From NCBI GenBank assembly GCA_002297505.1, contig DBLQ01000108.1, forward strand, positions 1 to 22,130: a stretch of DNA of 22,130 bases. Reading direction: 5' to 3'. This DNA comes from Flavobacteriales bacterium UBA720. Lineage in GTDB: Bacteria; Bacteroidota; Bacteroidia; Flavobacteriales; Weeksellaceae. A program made the translations under genes and the position numbers. This document shows, in pieces, positions 1-7,613 of the stretch (position 1 is its first letter; each line of letters opens with the position of its first letter). The notes below the pieces were generated by a model. The model made no database searches and had not been told where the DNA came from. It worked only from the letters and a program-made list of their open reading frames with translations.

Positions 1-366
1 CTCATAGATATTTATCCACCTGATGAAAAGTCCAATCCCAACAAGCCTGGCGTGGTGTATGCCAATTACCATCAGATGGTCCGCAGCGAGATCATGCCTG
101 CCAGATTCCGCAACAGTTTCGAACGGCCCGAAGCGCTGGTGCCCGGCCAGGAGACCAGTGTGAGCGTGAAGCTTCAGGATGTGCTCCACACCTTCAGGAA
201 AGGCCATAAAATCCAGATCCAGGTGCAGAGCACATGGTTTCCGCTGATGGCCATCAATCCGCAGAGGTTTCTGGAGAATCCATATCTGGCAACGAAAGCG
301 GATTACCAAACCGCAGAAATCAAAGTGTCTAGCGGAAGCAAGGTAGAATTCGGAGTTCTGAAGTAA
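1..366 (+). CDS. CocE/NonD-family hydrolase, C-terminal fragment
   Basis: The reading frame is open from base 1 to a TAA at 364-366, so only the last 121 residues are present and the gene starts before the window. The visible part reads as the beta-sandwich (jelly-roll) C-terminal domain of X-Pro dipeptidyl-peptidase/CocE-type serine hydrolases: a segment on the protein being asked to adopt groups (RNSFERPEAL, VPGQETSVSVKLQDV), then HTFRKGHKIQIQVQSTWFP and an N-P-x-x-F stretch near the end. Known members cleave esters, beta-lactam acyl groups or Xaa-Pro peptides; the catalytic alpha/beta-hydrolase domain lies outside the window, so substrate cannot be judged. A strong hairpin terminator follows directly. 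Family call is by C-terminal pattern only. Confidence 0.8.
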   Translation, partial: LIDIYPPDEKSNPNKPGVVYANYHQMVRSEIMPARFRNSFERPEALVPGQETSVSVKLQDVLHTFRKGHKIQIQVQSTWFPLMAINPQRFLENPYLATKADYQTAEIKVSSGSKVEFGVLK

Positions 367-372
367 ATATTA

Positions 373-402
373 AAAAAGCACAAACATTGGTTTGTGCTTT
401 TT
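373..402. terminator. Bidirectional intrinsic terminator
   Basis: A perfect 13-base stem (AAAAAGCACAAAC / GTTTGTGCTTTTT) closes a four-base ATTG loop. A-rich and T-rich flanks give a U-tract on both strands. It sits between the stop of the hydrolase fragment (366) and the stop of the convergent oxidoreductase (405), so it can end both transcripts. Confidence 0.9.
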
Positions 403-404
403 CT

Positions 405-1397
405 TTACATCGATTGCAGGACTTGGGAAGCAATGTCGTACGACCTGAGTTTCTTCTCGAAATCAAAGATGTTGCCGGAAACAATCACCTCATCAGGCCT
501 GAAATCCTTGACAAAGCGGGTTAATTTTTCCTTAAGCGTATCCTTATCACCTACGAATGTTTTGGCAGCCATCCTATTGAGATGGACCGCAACCTCATCG
601 GAAATGTCACCCAGCTGGGTTTCGTCTGGTGGCAGGAGCGGCTGTCTCTGGTCGGTTAGAATATTGACAAATGCCTGAAAATGCGATGTAGACAGGTAAT
701 GCGCTTCATCCACCGTCTCGCCGGCAATCATATTGATACAGACCATCACATAGGGCTCATCCAGAACTTCGGACGGCTGAAAGTGTTCGCGGTAGATCTC
801 CAGCGCTACTTCCAGCTGGGATGGCGCGAAGTGTGCGGCAAACGCATACGGCAGACCCAACTTGGCCGCCAGAAACGCCGAATCCGTGGAGCTGCCCAAA
901 ATATAGAAAGGCACATCTGCACCCTCCCCGGGAATGGCCCTCACCTTGGATCCTGAGTTTTCTCCCGACATGTATTTCTGAAGTTCCCGGATGTGGAATT
1001 CAAAATTATAATTCGGGTTAAAATTGTTTCCCCGCAGTGCTGTAGCGGTGAGCATATCCGTGCCGGGCGCTCTTCCCAAACCCAAGTCAATCCTTCCCGG
1101 GAACAATCCGTCCAGAGTTCCGAACTGCTCGGCTACGGATAACGTAGCGTGATTCGGCAGCATAATACTGCCGGAACCTACTCTGAGGGTCTTCGTCTGC
1201 GAAGCGATATGACCGATCAGTACGGACGTAGCGGCACTTGCCACGTTGGGAAAGTTATGATGCTCGGAGAACCAGTATCTGGTGTAACCCAGCTTCTCCG
1301 CATGCTGTGCTGCACGCACAGATTTATCAAATGTCTGATGAATATCGTCTCCCTTGACAATGGTCGCAAGATCCAATATTGAATATTTTAAAGCCAT
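405..1397 (-). CDS. LLM-class (luciferase-like) flavin-dependent oxidoreductase
   Basis: A 330-residue protein of the bacterial luciferase-like TIM-barrel superfamily, closest in pattern to the group-1 family that includes E. coli YhbW. Supporting segments are YSILDLATIVKG at the N terminus, the AEKLGYTRYWFSEHHN stretch, RVGSGSIMLPNHATLSVAEQF and FPGRIDLGLGRAPGTD, all hallmark blocks of this family. Such enzymes use reduced FMN (or F420 in actinobacteria) to oxidise a small substrate; the real substrate of this subgroup is generally unknown. Length is typical, and the ATG at 1397 gives a start that fits the family N terminus. It stands alone on the minus strand, between a terminator and the divergent aquaporin gene. 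No clear TAnnTTTG promoter is seen upstream. Confidence 0.92.
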   Translation of the reverse strand: MALKYSILDLATIVKGDDIHQTFDKSVRAAQHAEKLGYTRYWFSEHHNFPNVASAATSVLIGHIASQTKTLRVGSGSIMLPNHATLSVAEQFGTLDGLFPGRIDLGLGRAPGTDMLTATALRGNNFNPNYNFEFHIRELQKYMSGENSGSKVRAIPGEGADVPFYILGSSTDSAFLAAKLGLPYAFAAHFAPSQLEVALEIYREHFQPSEVLDEPYVMVCINMIAGETVDEAHYLSTSHFQAFVNILTDQRQPLLPPDETQLGDISDEVAVHLNRMAAKTFVGDKDTLKEKLTRFVKDFRPDEVIVSGNIFDFEKKLRSYDIASQVLQSM

Positions 1398-1523
1398 AAT
1401 TCAATTACTTATACAATTGTTTAACTCAAAAAACAAACCATTGGCATATTGACATCAATAATGGAAATATTGACAGCTGGATTTTTATTTTTTGAAAATT
1501 TAACAATCAATTGAAATTTTTAT

Positions 1524-1531
1524 TAGATTTG
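1524..1531 (+). promoter_or_regulatory. Candidate -7 element for aqpZ
   Basis: TAGATTTG matches the Bacteroidota -7 consensus TAnnTTTG and lies 30 bases before the aqpZ ATG. No TTG was found at the ideal 17-23 base distance; a TTTG lies 29 bases upstream. Confidence 0.45.
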
Positions 1532-1561
1532 TCTTAATAAACTATTAAAAACAATAAACAA

Positions 1562-2275
1562 ATGGTATCAACAACTTCAAAATTTGTGGCCGAAATGATC
1601 GGCACCATGGTCCTGGTTCTGATGGGCTGCGGAAGCGCTGTAATTGCCGGTGCAGATGGCACTACAGGCGTGGGACTTCTGGGAATTTCTTTTGCATTCG
1701 GACTCAGTGTGGTCGCAATGGCTTATGCCATCGGGCATATCTCCGGTTGTCACATTAATCCGGCAATTTCCCTGGCCATGGTGGCTGCAGGCCGCATGAA
1801 ACTATCCGAGGCACTAAGTTATGTTGTGGCGCAGATCATCGGAGCCATTATTGGTGCAGGAATTCTTTATGTCATTTTCACCAATCATCCGGGCGCAGAG
1901 ATGGGGCCATGGGCACTGGGATCCAATGGCTGGGGAACGGGCTATCTGGATGAGTACACCACTACAGCAGCGCTGATTGCTGAGTTTATATTCACCTTTA
2001 TCTTCCTGATGGTGATCCTGGGATCTACATCCACAAAAAATATCCACGGCGGCTTTGCAGGCTTGGCAATCGGACTTTCCCTGGTGCTGATTCATATCGT
2101 CGGGATTAAGATCACAGGTGTTTCTGTAAATCCGGCTAGAAGTATCGGTCCGGCTCTCTTTGCCGGCGGAGAAGCATTATCACAGCTATGGCTCTTTATT
2201 GTAGCACCGGTTTTGGGCGGTGTTTGCGCAGCATTCACTTACAACCTCTTAATTGAAAAACCTGAAAAACCATAA
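1562..2275 (+). CDS. aqpZ: Aquaporin Z, water channel
   Basis: A 237-residue inner-membrane channel of the MIP family, which passes water along osmotic gradients. Both half-helix signatures are present: HINPAIS (NPA at residues 66-68) and SVNPARS (NPA at 190-192, with the selectivity-filter arginine R193). Six hydrophobic helices can be read around them, with the SGCH segment before the first NPA, consistent with a water-selective AqpZ rather than a glycerol facilitator. Length matches AqpZ (about 230). It is a single-gene unit: divergent from the oxidoreductase upstream and followed by its own hairpin terminator. The gene is clearly more GC-rich than the stretch around 7600-11500. Confidence 0.95.
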   Translation: MVSTTSKFVAEMIGTMVLVLMGCGSAVIAGADGTTGVGLLGISFAFGLSVVAMAYAIGHISGCHINPAISLAMVAAGRMKLSEALSYVVAQIIGAIIGAGILYVIFTNHPGAEMGPWALGSNGWGTGYLDEYTTTAALIAEFIFTFIFLMVILGSTSTKNIHGGFAGLAIGLSLVLIHIVGIKITGVSVNPARSIGPALFAGGEALSQLWLFIVAPVLGGVCAAFTYNLLIEKPEKP

Positions 2276-2297
2276 ACATAGAATCTTTTTCTAAAGG

Positions 2298-2325
2298 TAA
2301 ATCCTGCTCTTGTCGGCAGGATTTA
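2298..2325 (+). terminator. Intrinsic terminator after aqpZ
   Basis: A 10-base perfect stem (TAAATCCTGC / GCAGGATTTA) with an eight-base loop is followed by TTTTTT at 2326-2331, so it acts on the plus strand. Its right arm overlaps the stop codon of the convergent gene that ends at 2323. Confidence 0.85.
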
Positions 2326-2868
2326 TTTTTTGTTTCTGATCTCGAAAGGACTTTTGAAAATCAACTCCTCTTTTTTTCCCTTCAGTTCAAACTTTTTGAT
2401 GAGAAGATTTCTGGCAAGGCTCCTGAGAAAATGGTCTTTGTCACAAAGTTTCCAGTAAGAATCCTGGTGGATGACTCTGGGCTCCCGGATTTTATAGAAC
2501 TTCGTTTCCCAATGATCTTCATCATGATAAAACTCGATGATGCCACAGTGCGGCGGGATGTCCTCATGCCTGATCATCCCCATCGGAAGGAGGAAGCTGA
2601 AAGCATTGCAGATATAGTCGCCACAGCCGATTTTATCGTGCTTTAGAAATTTTTCGCCGGATCTCTGATTGGTGTAGAATTTTTTGAAATCGTTTTTAAA
2701 ATCAGACTTCGACAGTTTGATTTCGATTTCGTGGCTGAAGCCTTCATTATTGATCAGCAAAATGTCGGCTTCCCAATCGGAATGGAAAAAGTTGGTCAGC
2801 ACGATCTCTTTGTCAAAGTCGCAATTGGTATTGATAAAATTATGAACGAGTTCTTCTATTTTCAGCAT
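2323..2868 (-). CDS. Predicted PD-(D/E)xK nuclease, MmcB-like
   Basis: A 181-residue soluble protein. The core reads as a restriction-nuclease fold: an acidic residue in EADILLI (D35), then a beta strand with E49-x-K51 in HEIEIKLSKSDF, giving a D-x13-ExK active-site pattern, then a helix (SDFKNDFKKF) and a hydrophobic strand after GDYICNAFSF. The order resembles the MmcB/VRR-type nuclease relatives, whose characterised member is a DNA-repair factor, and the short type-II-like endonucleases. The C-terminal third is basic and lysine-rich. The stop of the upstream peptidase gene lies only nine bases before this start, which argues for one transcript. What it acts on (DNA repair, restriction, or another role) cannot be told; the nuclease call rests on the motif alone. 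Confidence 0.55.
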   Translation of the reverse strand: MLKIEELVHNFINTNCDFDKEIVLTNFFHSDWEADILLINNEGFSHEIEIKLSKSDFKNDFKKFYTNQRSGEKFLKHDKIGCGDYICNAFSFLLPMGMIRHEDIPPHCGIIEFYHDEDHWETKFYKIREPRVIHQDSYWKLCDKDHFLRSLARNLLIKKFELKGKKEELIFKSPFEIRNKK

Positions 2869-2877
2869 CGGACGGAC

Positions 2878-3471
2878 TTAGTAATTACGAACTGTAATAT
2901 GATAGCAGCTCTGTTGTCTTTCTTTGATATAAAAAATCTTTCCTGCATTTTTAAACTCCAGCAGGACTTTTTCCAGTTCTTTCTCCAGCTTGGTGTTGAC
3001 TTTCAGCTGGTGATCGAAGCGAACATAGGAAATGTCGAAGGCAGCGCCGTAGTTGTGGGAGCTGATTCCGAGTGAGGCATTAGAGTTGACTTTTCTGAGC
3101 CGGCATTGATCTTCCAAAGTTCTCGTCACGGAAGAAACTACAAAAAAACTCTTGGTCTTGGTCGCAAATTGGCTGGCCATGCGTTCCAAGGTAGTCCTGG
3201 CTTTTTTCACAAGATAAGGGCGGCTGTACTCCAAGGCCTGCAGTCTGTAACCGCGCGATTTCTTTTTCACCACCACCAGCTTCCCTTTGGAAATGTATTG
3301 ACTGACCATTTTTGCAGACTCCAGAATTGGAGTTCCGAAATTCTGAGAAGCCAGGAGATGCGGCTTGTAGAGTTCTGTAGGCTCTACTTTCAGAACAGTT
3401 TTCAGGTCATAACATTTCTGGGATTTTAGGAAGGCAGATACACACAATAAAGCCAGCAGCAGCAGTCTCAT
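2878..3471 (-). CDS. Secreted DUF5715 / LAS-type metallopeptidase-like protein
   Basis: A 197-residue protein with a short N-terminal hydrophobic signal segment (residues 2-16). The C-terminal half carries the LAS/M15 zinc-site pattern: a strand with VTRTLEDQ (R117), then SSHNYGAAFDIS (H139 and D146) and CYHITV (H191), with E184 just before as possible catalytic base. This is the arrangement of DUF5715 proteins, related to D-Ala-D-Ala carboxypeptidases and peptidoglycan endopeptidases. By inference it trims cell-wall peptides in the periplasm. All three metal ligands are present, so it is likely active. It is followed after nine bases by the nuclease-like gene and preceded by a 51-base gap to the LuxE-type gene. 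Confidence 0.8.
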   Translation of the reverse strand: MRLLLLALLCVSAFLKSQKCYDLKTVLKVEPTELYKPHLLASQNFGTPILESAKMVSQYISKGKLVVVKKKSRGYRLQALEYSRPYLVKKARTTLERMASQFATKTKSFFVVSSVTRTLEDQCRLRKVNSNASLGISSHNYGAAFDISYVRFDHQLKVNTKLEKELEKVLLEFKNAGKIFYIKERQQSCYHITVRNY

Positions 3472-3522
3472 TCAATTGATTTACATAATTAAACTCACGG
3501 TCATCGTATGTGTTTTTTATTT

Positions 3523-4506
3523 TCAGGAAACCAGCAGACTGCATCCGCGGATGTCGGAATGATCTATCCTTCCCAACACCTGGAATGTTCCGTCCTCCAC
3601 TTTCCCCAGATCCTGCGTTGCGATGAAAGAACAGGAATGCCGGTTGGCCAGATCAATGATGTTAATTGCTCCGGTTTTGCCCGCATCAACATAGGAAAAC
3701 GGATCTTCTGTGTTCCTGATCAGAATCCGCATCCAGCTTGGACTTTTATAAATATTTCTGCCCAGGGAATACGCCTGAGACAGCAATTCTGTCATCGAAT
3801 ATTCGGAATAGATTTTATCGGTTCCGAAGCCAGCACGGAAAATATCAAGCAGTTCATCCTTTGTCATTTCTTCCTTTCTGCCCTTCATTCCGCCGGTTTC
3901 TATGATTGTTAACGCATCAGATACATTCAGGGTCTGAGAATTCGAGCTGCAGAAGTCCAAAAAATCCAACAGAGCAAATGATACGCCAAAAAGCAGGACT
4001 TTGCGGCCATGTAAAGTATTGAGCAACTCCAGTAAATCCTGATGATTGTAAAGGAAATAGCCGTTTTCTTTTTTATCAGACTTTCTCATCAGAAAATCAA
4101 TCATGTAGATTAATGATGAGTGTGGATTCTCGGAATAATTCGGGAGCAGTCCCAGGAAAATAAAATCCTCCGGCTTGCCGATAAACTGTTCGAAACTTTT
4201 ATAAATACTTTCTTCGTACAGCGAAAAGTTCGCAATGTAATGCTTGGAACGGTTCATCTGCGTGGTTCCGGAACTTTGGAAATAATGTTCAGCCTTGGCA
4301 TTCTTGTCCAGCACCAGATGATTTTTAAACATTTCGATAGGTAGAAACGGAATGTCGGAAATCTGCTGTACAGAGGCGGGATCTATATTCAGATAATCGA
4401 CAAATTTTCTGTAAACTTCCACATTCTCATATTGATAGATAAAAGTTTCCAGGCTTGCCAATCTAAAGTCTTCTTCTGTTTTGATATCAAAAATATTCTG
4501 CTTCAT
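3523..4506 (-). CDS. LuxE-type acyl-protein synthetase
   Basis: A 327-residue protein of the LuxE domain family, part of the ANL adenylating superfamily. In luminous bacteria LuxE activates fatty acids with ATP and passes them through an acyl-enzyme to the reductase LuxC. Visible signatures are HYFQSSGTT (P-loop-like SSGTT at residues 78-82), LFGVSFALLDFL, IIETGGMKGR and the KIYSEYSMTELLSQAY block, the A5-like Y-x-x-TE motif. No luxC, luxAB or fatty-acid reductase lies nearby, so the acyl acceptor is unknown. I start it at the ATG at 4506; a TTG two codons further upstream is also open. It follows lpxH by 20 bases and is probably cotranscribed with it. Confidence 0.82.
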   Translation of the reverse strand: MKQNIFDIKTEEDFRLASLETFIYQYENVEVYRKFVDYLNIDPASVQQISDIPFLPIEMFKNHLVLDKNAKAEHYFQSSGTTQMNRSKHYIANFSLYEESIYKSFEQFIGKPEDFIFLGLLPNYSENPHSSLIYMIDFLMRKSDKKENGYFLYNHQDLLELLNTLHGRKVLLFGVSFALLDFLDFCSSNSQTLNVSDALTIIETGGMKGRKEEMTKDELLDIFRAGFGTDKIYSEYSMTELLSQAYSLGRNIYKSPSWMRILIRNTEDPFSYVDAGKTGAINIIDLANRHSCSFIATQDLGKVEDGTFQVLGRIDHSDIRGCSLLVS

Positions 4507-4526
4507 TGTCAAATCAGTTTTTGAAT

Positions 4527-5291
4527 TTAACCTTCAAATGTTTTCAAATCAAACGTTTCGCCGTCGAAAACACCGTATGTAAAATAGGAAATCCAGTCGC
4601 CGAGATTGATGTATTGAGCATCTTTTCCCAAATCTAAAACCATCGGCAAATGCCGGTGACCGAACACAAAAAAGTCAATCTTTTCGCTCTTTAGTTTTTC
4701 CTTGGCGTACAAAATCAGAAATTCTTTGTCCTCGCCCAGAAATTTCTGATCCTCGACACCGGAGATCATTTTATTTTTCTGAGACATATAGTTGGCAATT
4801 CTCATTGCAATATCAGGATGGAGCCACCGGAACGCCCATTGTGCTACAGGATTGGTAAAGACTTTCTTCATCCTTTTGTAACCCTTATCGCCGGGGCCAA
4901 GGCCGTCTCCATGCGCCAGAAGAAATTGCCTGCCCGCAATCTCGTAATATCGTTTATCAAAAAAAACAGGAATGCCCAATTCTTCTTCGAAATAATTTTT
5001 CATCCAAAGGTCATGATTTCCAACGAAGAAATAAATGTCGATTCCCGAATCTTTCAGCTCGGCAATCTTGCCCAAAACGCGAATGTAACCTTTGGGAACA
5101 ACGTACTTCCACTCATGCCAAAAATCAAAGAGATCGCCCATCAGAAAAAGGACTTGTGCATCTTTCTTAATCTGGTCCAGCCAACGGATGAAGCGCTCTT
5201 CCCGCATGCGGCTTTCGGCCAGATTGGGCACGCCAAAATGCTGGTCGGAGGCGAAATAAATTTTCTTGCCTGGAATTAAATCAATTCTCAT
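4527..5291 (-). CDS. lpxH: UDP-2,3-diacylglucosamine diphosphatase (LpxH-like)
   Basis: A 254-residue calcineurin-like metallophosphoesterase. It carries the five metal-site blocks in order: SDQHFG (D16, H18), MGDLFDFW (D53), GNHDLW (N92, H93), HGDG (H127) and FGHRHLP (H212, H214). The FDFW extension after the second block and the length fit LpxH, which hydrolyses UDP-2,3-diacylglucosamine to lipid X in lipid A synthesis, acting as a peripheral inner-membrane enzyme. Note SDQH instead of the usual SDxH/SDLH wording, which keeps the metal ligands. It lies 22 bases after a small membrane-protein gene and 20 bases before the LuxE-type gene, all on one strand. Confidence 0.88.
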   Translation of the reverse strand: MRIDLIPGKKIYFASDQHFGVPNLAESRMREERFIRWLDQIKKDAQVLFLMGDLFDFWHEWKYVVPKGYIRVLGKIAELKDSGIDIYFFVGNHDLWMKNYFEEELGIPVFFDKRYYEIAGRQFLLAHGDGLGPGDKGYKRMKKVFTNPVAQWAFRWLHPDIAMRIANYMSQKNKMISGVEDQKFLGEDKEFLILYAKEKLKSEKIDFFVFGHRHLPMVLDLGKDAQYINLGDWISYFTYGVFDGETFDLKTFEG

Positions 5292-5313
5292 AAAAACAAA
5301 ATCATTTCAAATC

Positions 5314-5511
5314 TTAATCAAAATCAGGATGATTGTCATCTTTATTACGGCCGTAAAACCACAAGCCTATGCCAAGTCCGATTACTGAAACAAAAGCAGT
5401 GAGCAGCGCCCTGTATAGCTTATCCGGCGCATCATTCCCCAGGTAATTCATAAGGAAAATAATGATAAAGGTGATAACCCCGAAAAGAATATATTTTGGT
5501 TTGAATGTCAT
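5314..5511 (-). CDS. Small two-helix membrane protein, unknown function
   Basis: A 65-residue protein with two hydrophobic spans, about residues 8-24 and 34-53, separated by a short polar loop (GNDAPDKLYR), and a charged C-terminal tail ending NKDDNHPDFD. I do not recognise the family beyond a generic small inner-membrane protein. It begins five bases after the stop of the barrel-protein gene and ends 22 bases before lpxH, so translation within the same transcript is likely. The open frame, ATG start and packing make it a believable real gene in spite of its size. Confidence 0.7.
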   Translation of the reverse strand: MTFKPKYILFGVITFIIIFLMNYLGNDAPDKLYRALLTAFVSVIGLGIGLWFYGRNKDDNHPDFD

Positions 5512-5516
5512 TGCAT

Positions 5517-6140
5517 CTAAAGTTTATAAGAAATCATTAATCCGCCTTTGTATGGTAGAAATTCGCCGCTTCTATTATTTTGTCTGCCCATCGAGTCGCC
5601 ATCGGTATCGTAGCGGTCGCCACTGATTTTATCATAACCTTTGTAAAAACTCTGCATGGTACCGAAGCCCAGAAATATATCCAGATTCCAGCGCTCGCCC
5701 AAAGTAAACTGATATCCTGCCAATCCGCCAATCATAAAAGAATAGCCACGCTGGTACAGGTTGGAATTGATATACGGCGTTACGTCACCGTTTTTATGAA
5801 CGTAAAAATTATCATTCCAATAACCCCATTTCTGGATATTGAATCGGGCGAATGAAACATCGACACCTAAGTAAAATTTCCTGAATGCTTCATTGAAATA
5901 GTATCTTCCGTTGAAACCAAGCATATAAACTTGTGCATGTTTCCCGGCAAAAGATTTCCAAGGTGAGATGAAGAGGTCTGCCTGTCCTGTAATGTGTTCC
6001 GAGAATCCGTGTTCTACGGCAACATTCAGCATCCCCACCGGCAAGAAAAGCGCATTGGCTTTGAGATAAGTCTCCTTGCTCTGTGCAACCGTGAAACCGA
6101 ATATCCCCATGAGACAGAGTAAAAAAAGTTTTTTCAACAT
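5517..6140 (-). CDS. Predicted outer-membrane beta-barrel protein
   Basis: A 207-residue protein with a signal peptide (hydrophobic residues 5-18, ending TVAQS). The mature part is rich in alternating aromatic/hydrophobic and polar residues with Gly/Tyr turns (FNGRYYFNEAFRKFYLGVDV, GGLAGYQFTLGERWNLDIFLGFG) and ends with a hydrophobic strand, GGLMISYKL, as expected for an 8-12-strand barrel. It resembles the DUF3575-like small barrels of Bacteroidota, but I cannot name the family. Its start overlaps the stop of the thioredoxin-like gene by one base (TAATG), which suggests translational coupling, and the two are probably partners in envelope biology. Confidence 0.7.
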   Translation of the reverse strand: MLKKLFLLCLMGIFGFTVAQSKETYLKANALFLPVGMLNVAVEHGFSEHITGQADLFISPWKSFAGKHAQVYMLGFNGRYYFNEAFRKFYLGVDVSFARFNIQKWGYWNDNFYVHKNGDVTPYINSNLYQRGYSFMIGGLAGYQFTLGERWNLDIFLGFGTMQSFYKGYDKISGDRYDTDGDSMGRQNNRSGEFLPYKGGLMISYKL

Positions 6141-7309
6141 TACTTTTTATTCAGGATTTCGTTCATCTTTGTGGCATCGCGGTTTTCTTCTTTGGCAAAA
6201 TTGGCCGCCATTCCGGCAAACATTTTCGCCTCCTCTTTTTTGCCCAATTTATCGTACAATACTGCAAGAATGCTTGCAGAATCAAAGTTTTCCGAAGACA
6301 TCACCACTTTTTCTGCCCAGCGTGCAGCAGCCTGAAGTGCTGTTTTATCCGAAGATTTTTCAGCGAAAGTGCCAGCAGCAGCAAGCAATTCGGTAGCGTT
6401 GAAATCGTCCGGATTTTTATAATACTCTAACGCGGTTTTTTCGTACGCCGGATAGTTATCGTGCGCAGCATAATAGTTCAGTTTGTAAATATTCAGACTT
6501 TTGACCAGTTCATCTTTTGGGAACAGCGCTTCGCCATCCTTCAGGACTTTGGCATCATCAATGGTTTTGCTTTTCTCATCCGTGGCCGATGTTACAAGTT
6601 TCATCAGCTTAAGATAATTATCAAACTGCTTGTAATTGCTTTCCGGTAGCAGTTCTGTAATCGCTGTTTTATTCGCTACAAAAACTTTGTAATTGGCATC
6701 ATCCACGGACTGTGTGAAGTTCAGCAGCGCATTGACTTCTTCGCCAGTAAAATTCTTGTCTTTTTTATTCGCAAAATATTTTTCCGACGCCTGCTTTGCC
6801 AAAATCGGATCCTTGCTGGCGTAAAGGCTGATAAAGTTAAGCAAACCCTGCTGGTCTAATTTCCCCTTGACAAACTCTTCTTTCAGGTTGGTATTGATCA
6901 GTTGCGGATTATTGTTTTTCTGGCCCAATGCGAGAAATTCCTCGGACTGGATGTAGCCTAATTCTTTTCCTACAATCTCGCCTTCGCCGTTCAGAAACAG
7001 AAAAGTAGGGTAACTTCTCACGCCATATTTTAGCGCCAGATCACGCCCTTCACCCTTTTCCATATCGACTCTAGCGTTGATGAAGTTGGCATTGTAAAAA
7101 TCGGCCACTTTTTTATCTGTAAACACATTCTTTTCCATCAGCTTGCATGGCCCGCACCAGGAGGCATAAGCATCCATGAAAACGAGCTTTTTCTCAGCCT
7201 TGGCTTTGGAAAGAATATCTGCAAAACCAGACGCTTCAAATTGGATGGATTGCTGCGAGAATACCAGCTGGGAAATAATAATAAGTAGGAAAAATGATAT
7301 TTTTTTCAT
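6140..7309 (-). CDS. Secreted thioredoxin-fold protein with C-terminal helical repeats
   Basis: A 389-residue protein. A signal peptide (residues 1-19) ends VFSQQ. It is followed by a thioredoxin domain with the active site WCGPC (C52, C55), the helix KLMEKNVFTDKKVADFYNANF and the cis-proline strand VRSYPTFLFLNGEGE, typical of the thioredoxin_7/DUF255-like periplasmic reductases. Residues from about 140 to the end are helical; the last 70 look like TPR repeats (AARWAEKVV, ASILAVLYDKLGKKEEAKMFAGMAANF). By inference it reduces or isomerises disulfides of exported proteins in the periplasm. It heads the minus-strand gene run and is coupled by TAATG to the barrel protein. A weak -7-like TATCTTCG lies at 7335-7342. 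Confidence 0.88.
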   Translation of the reverse strand: MKKISFFLLIIISQLVFSQQSIQFEASGFADILSKAKAEKKLVFMDAYASWCGPCKLMEKNVFTDKKVADFYNANFINARVDMEKGEGRDLALKYGVRSYPTFLFLNGEGEIVGKELGYIQSEEFLALGQKNNNPQLINTNLKEEFVKGKLDQQGLLNFISLYASKDPILAKQASEKYFANKKDKNFTGEEVNALLNFTQSVDDANYKVFVANKTAITELLPESNYKQFDNYLKLMKLVTSATDEKSKTIDDAKVLKDGEALFPKDELVKSLNIYKLNYYAAHDNYPAYEKTALEYYKNPDDFNATELLAAAGTFAEKSSDKTALQAAARWAEKVVMSSENFDSASILAVLYDKLGKKEEAKMFAGMAANFAKEENRDATKMNEILNKK

Positions 7310-7613
7310 CCTGAATCGAAAATGAATTATCTTGCGAAGATAGCCATAATATAGAAAATGACCGAGGCAGACTACGAAAGTTTTAATTTTTTAACTTTGC
7401 AAATCTCGAGGGAGACTTTGAGATGAAAGACAAAAGATAAAAGACTTTTAAATTTTGTTTGATTGATGCTGCAAAGGTGAAAAATATATTGAACTTTTCA
7501 ACTTTGCGAAGCGCAGCACGACTTGAATGGACTCTGCGAGAGCATCAGAGTGACAAAGTGGTAACGGAAGATGGAAAAGCTGTCCAAAAAATTAATTTTA
7601 TTGACATTACAAT
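7310..7613. other. 304-base divergent spacer with short repeats
   Basis: No gene is seen between the divergent thioredoxin-like gene and the DUF3822 gene. It holds a plus-strand -7-like TAACTTTG at 7392-7399, three near-identical 7-base units (GAAAGAC, AAAAGAT, AAAAGAC) at 7425-7445, a second motif CAACTTTG at about 7499-7506 and a small hairpin ACTCTG-N9-CAGAGT at 7531-7551. On the minus strand, TATCTTCG (7335-7342) is a one-mismatch -7 candidate for the thioredoxin-like gene. The short repeats look like degenerate intergenic repeats rather than coding sequence. Confidence 0.5.
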
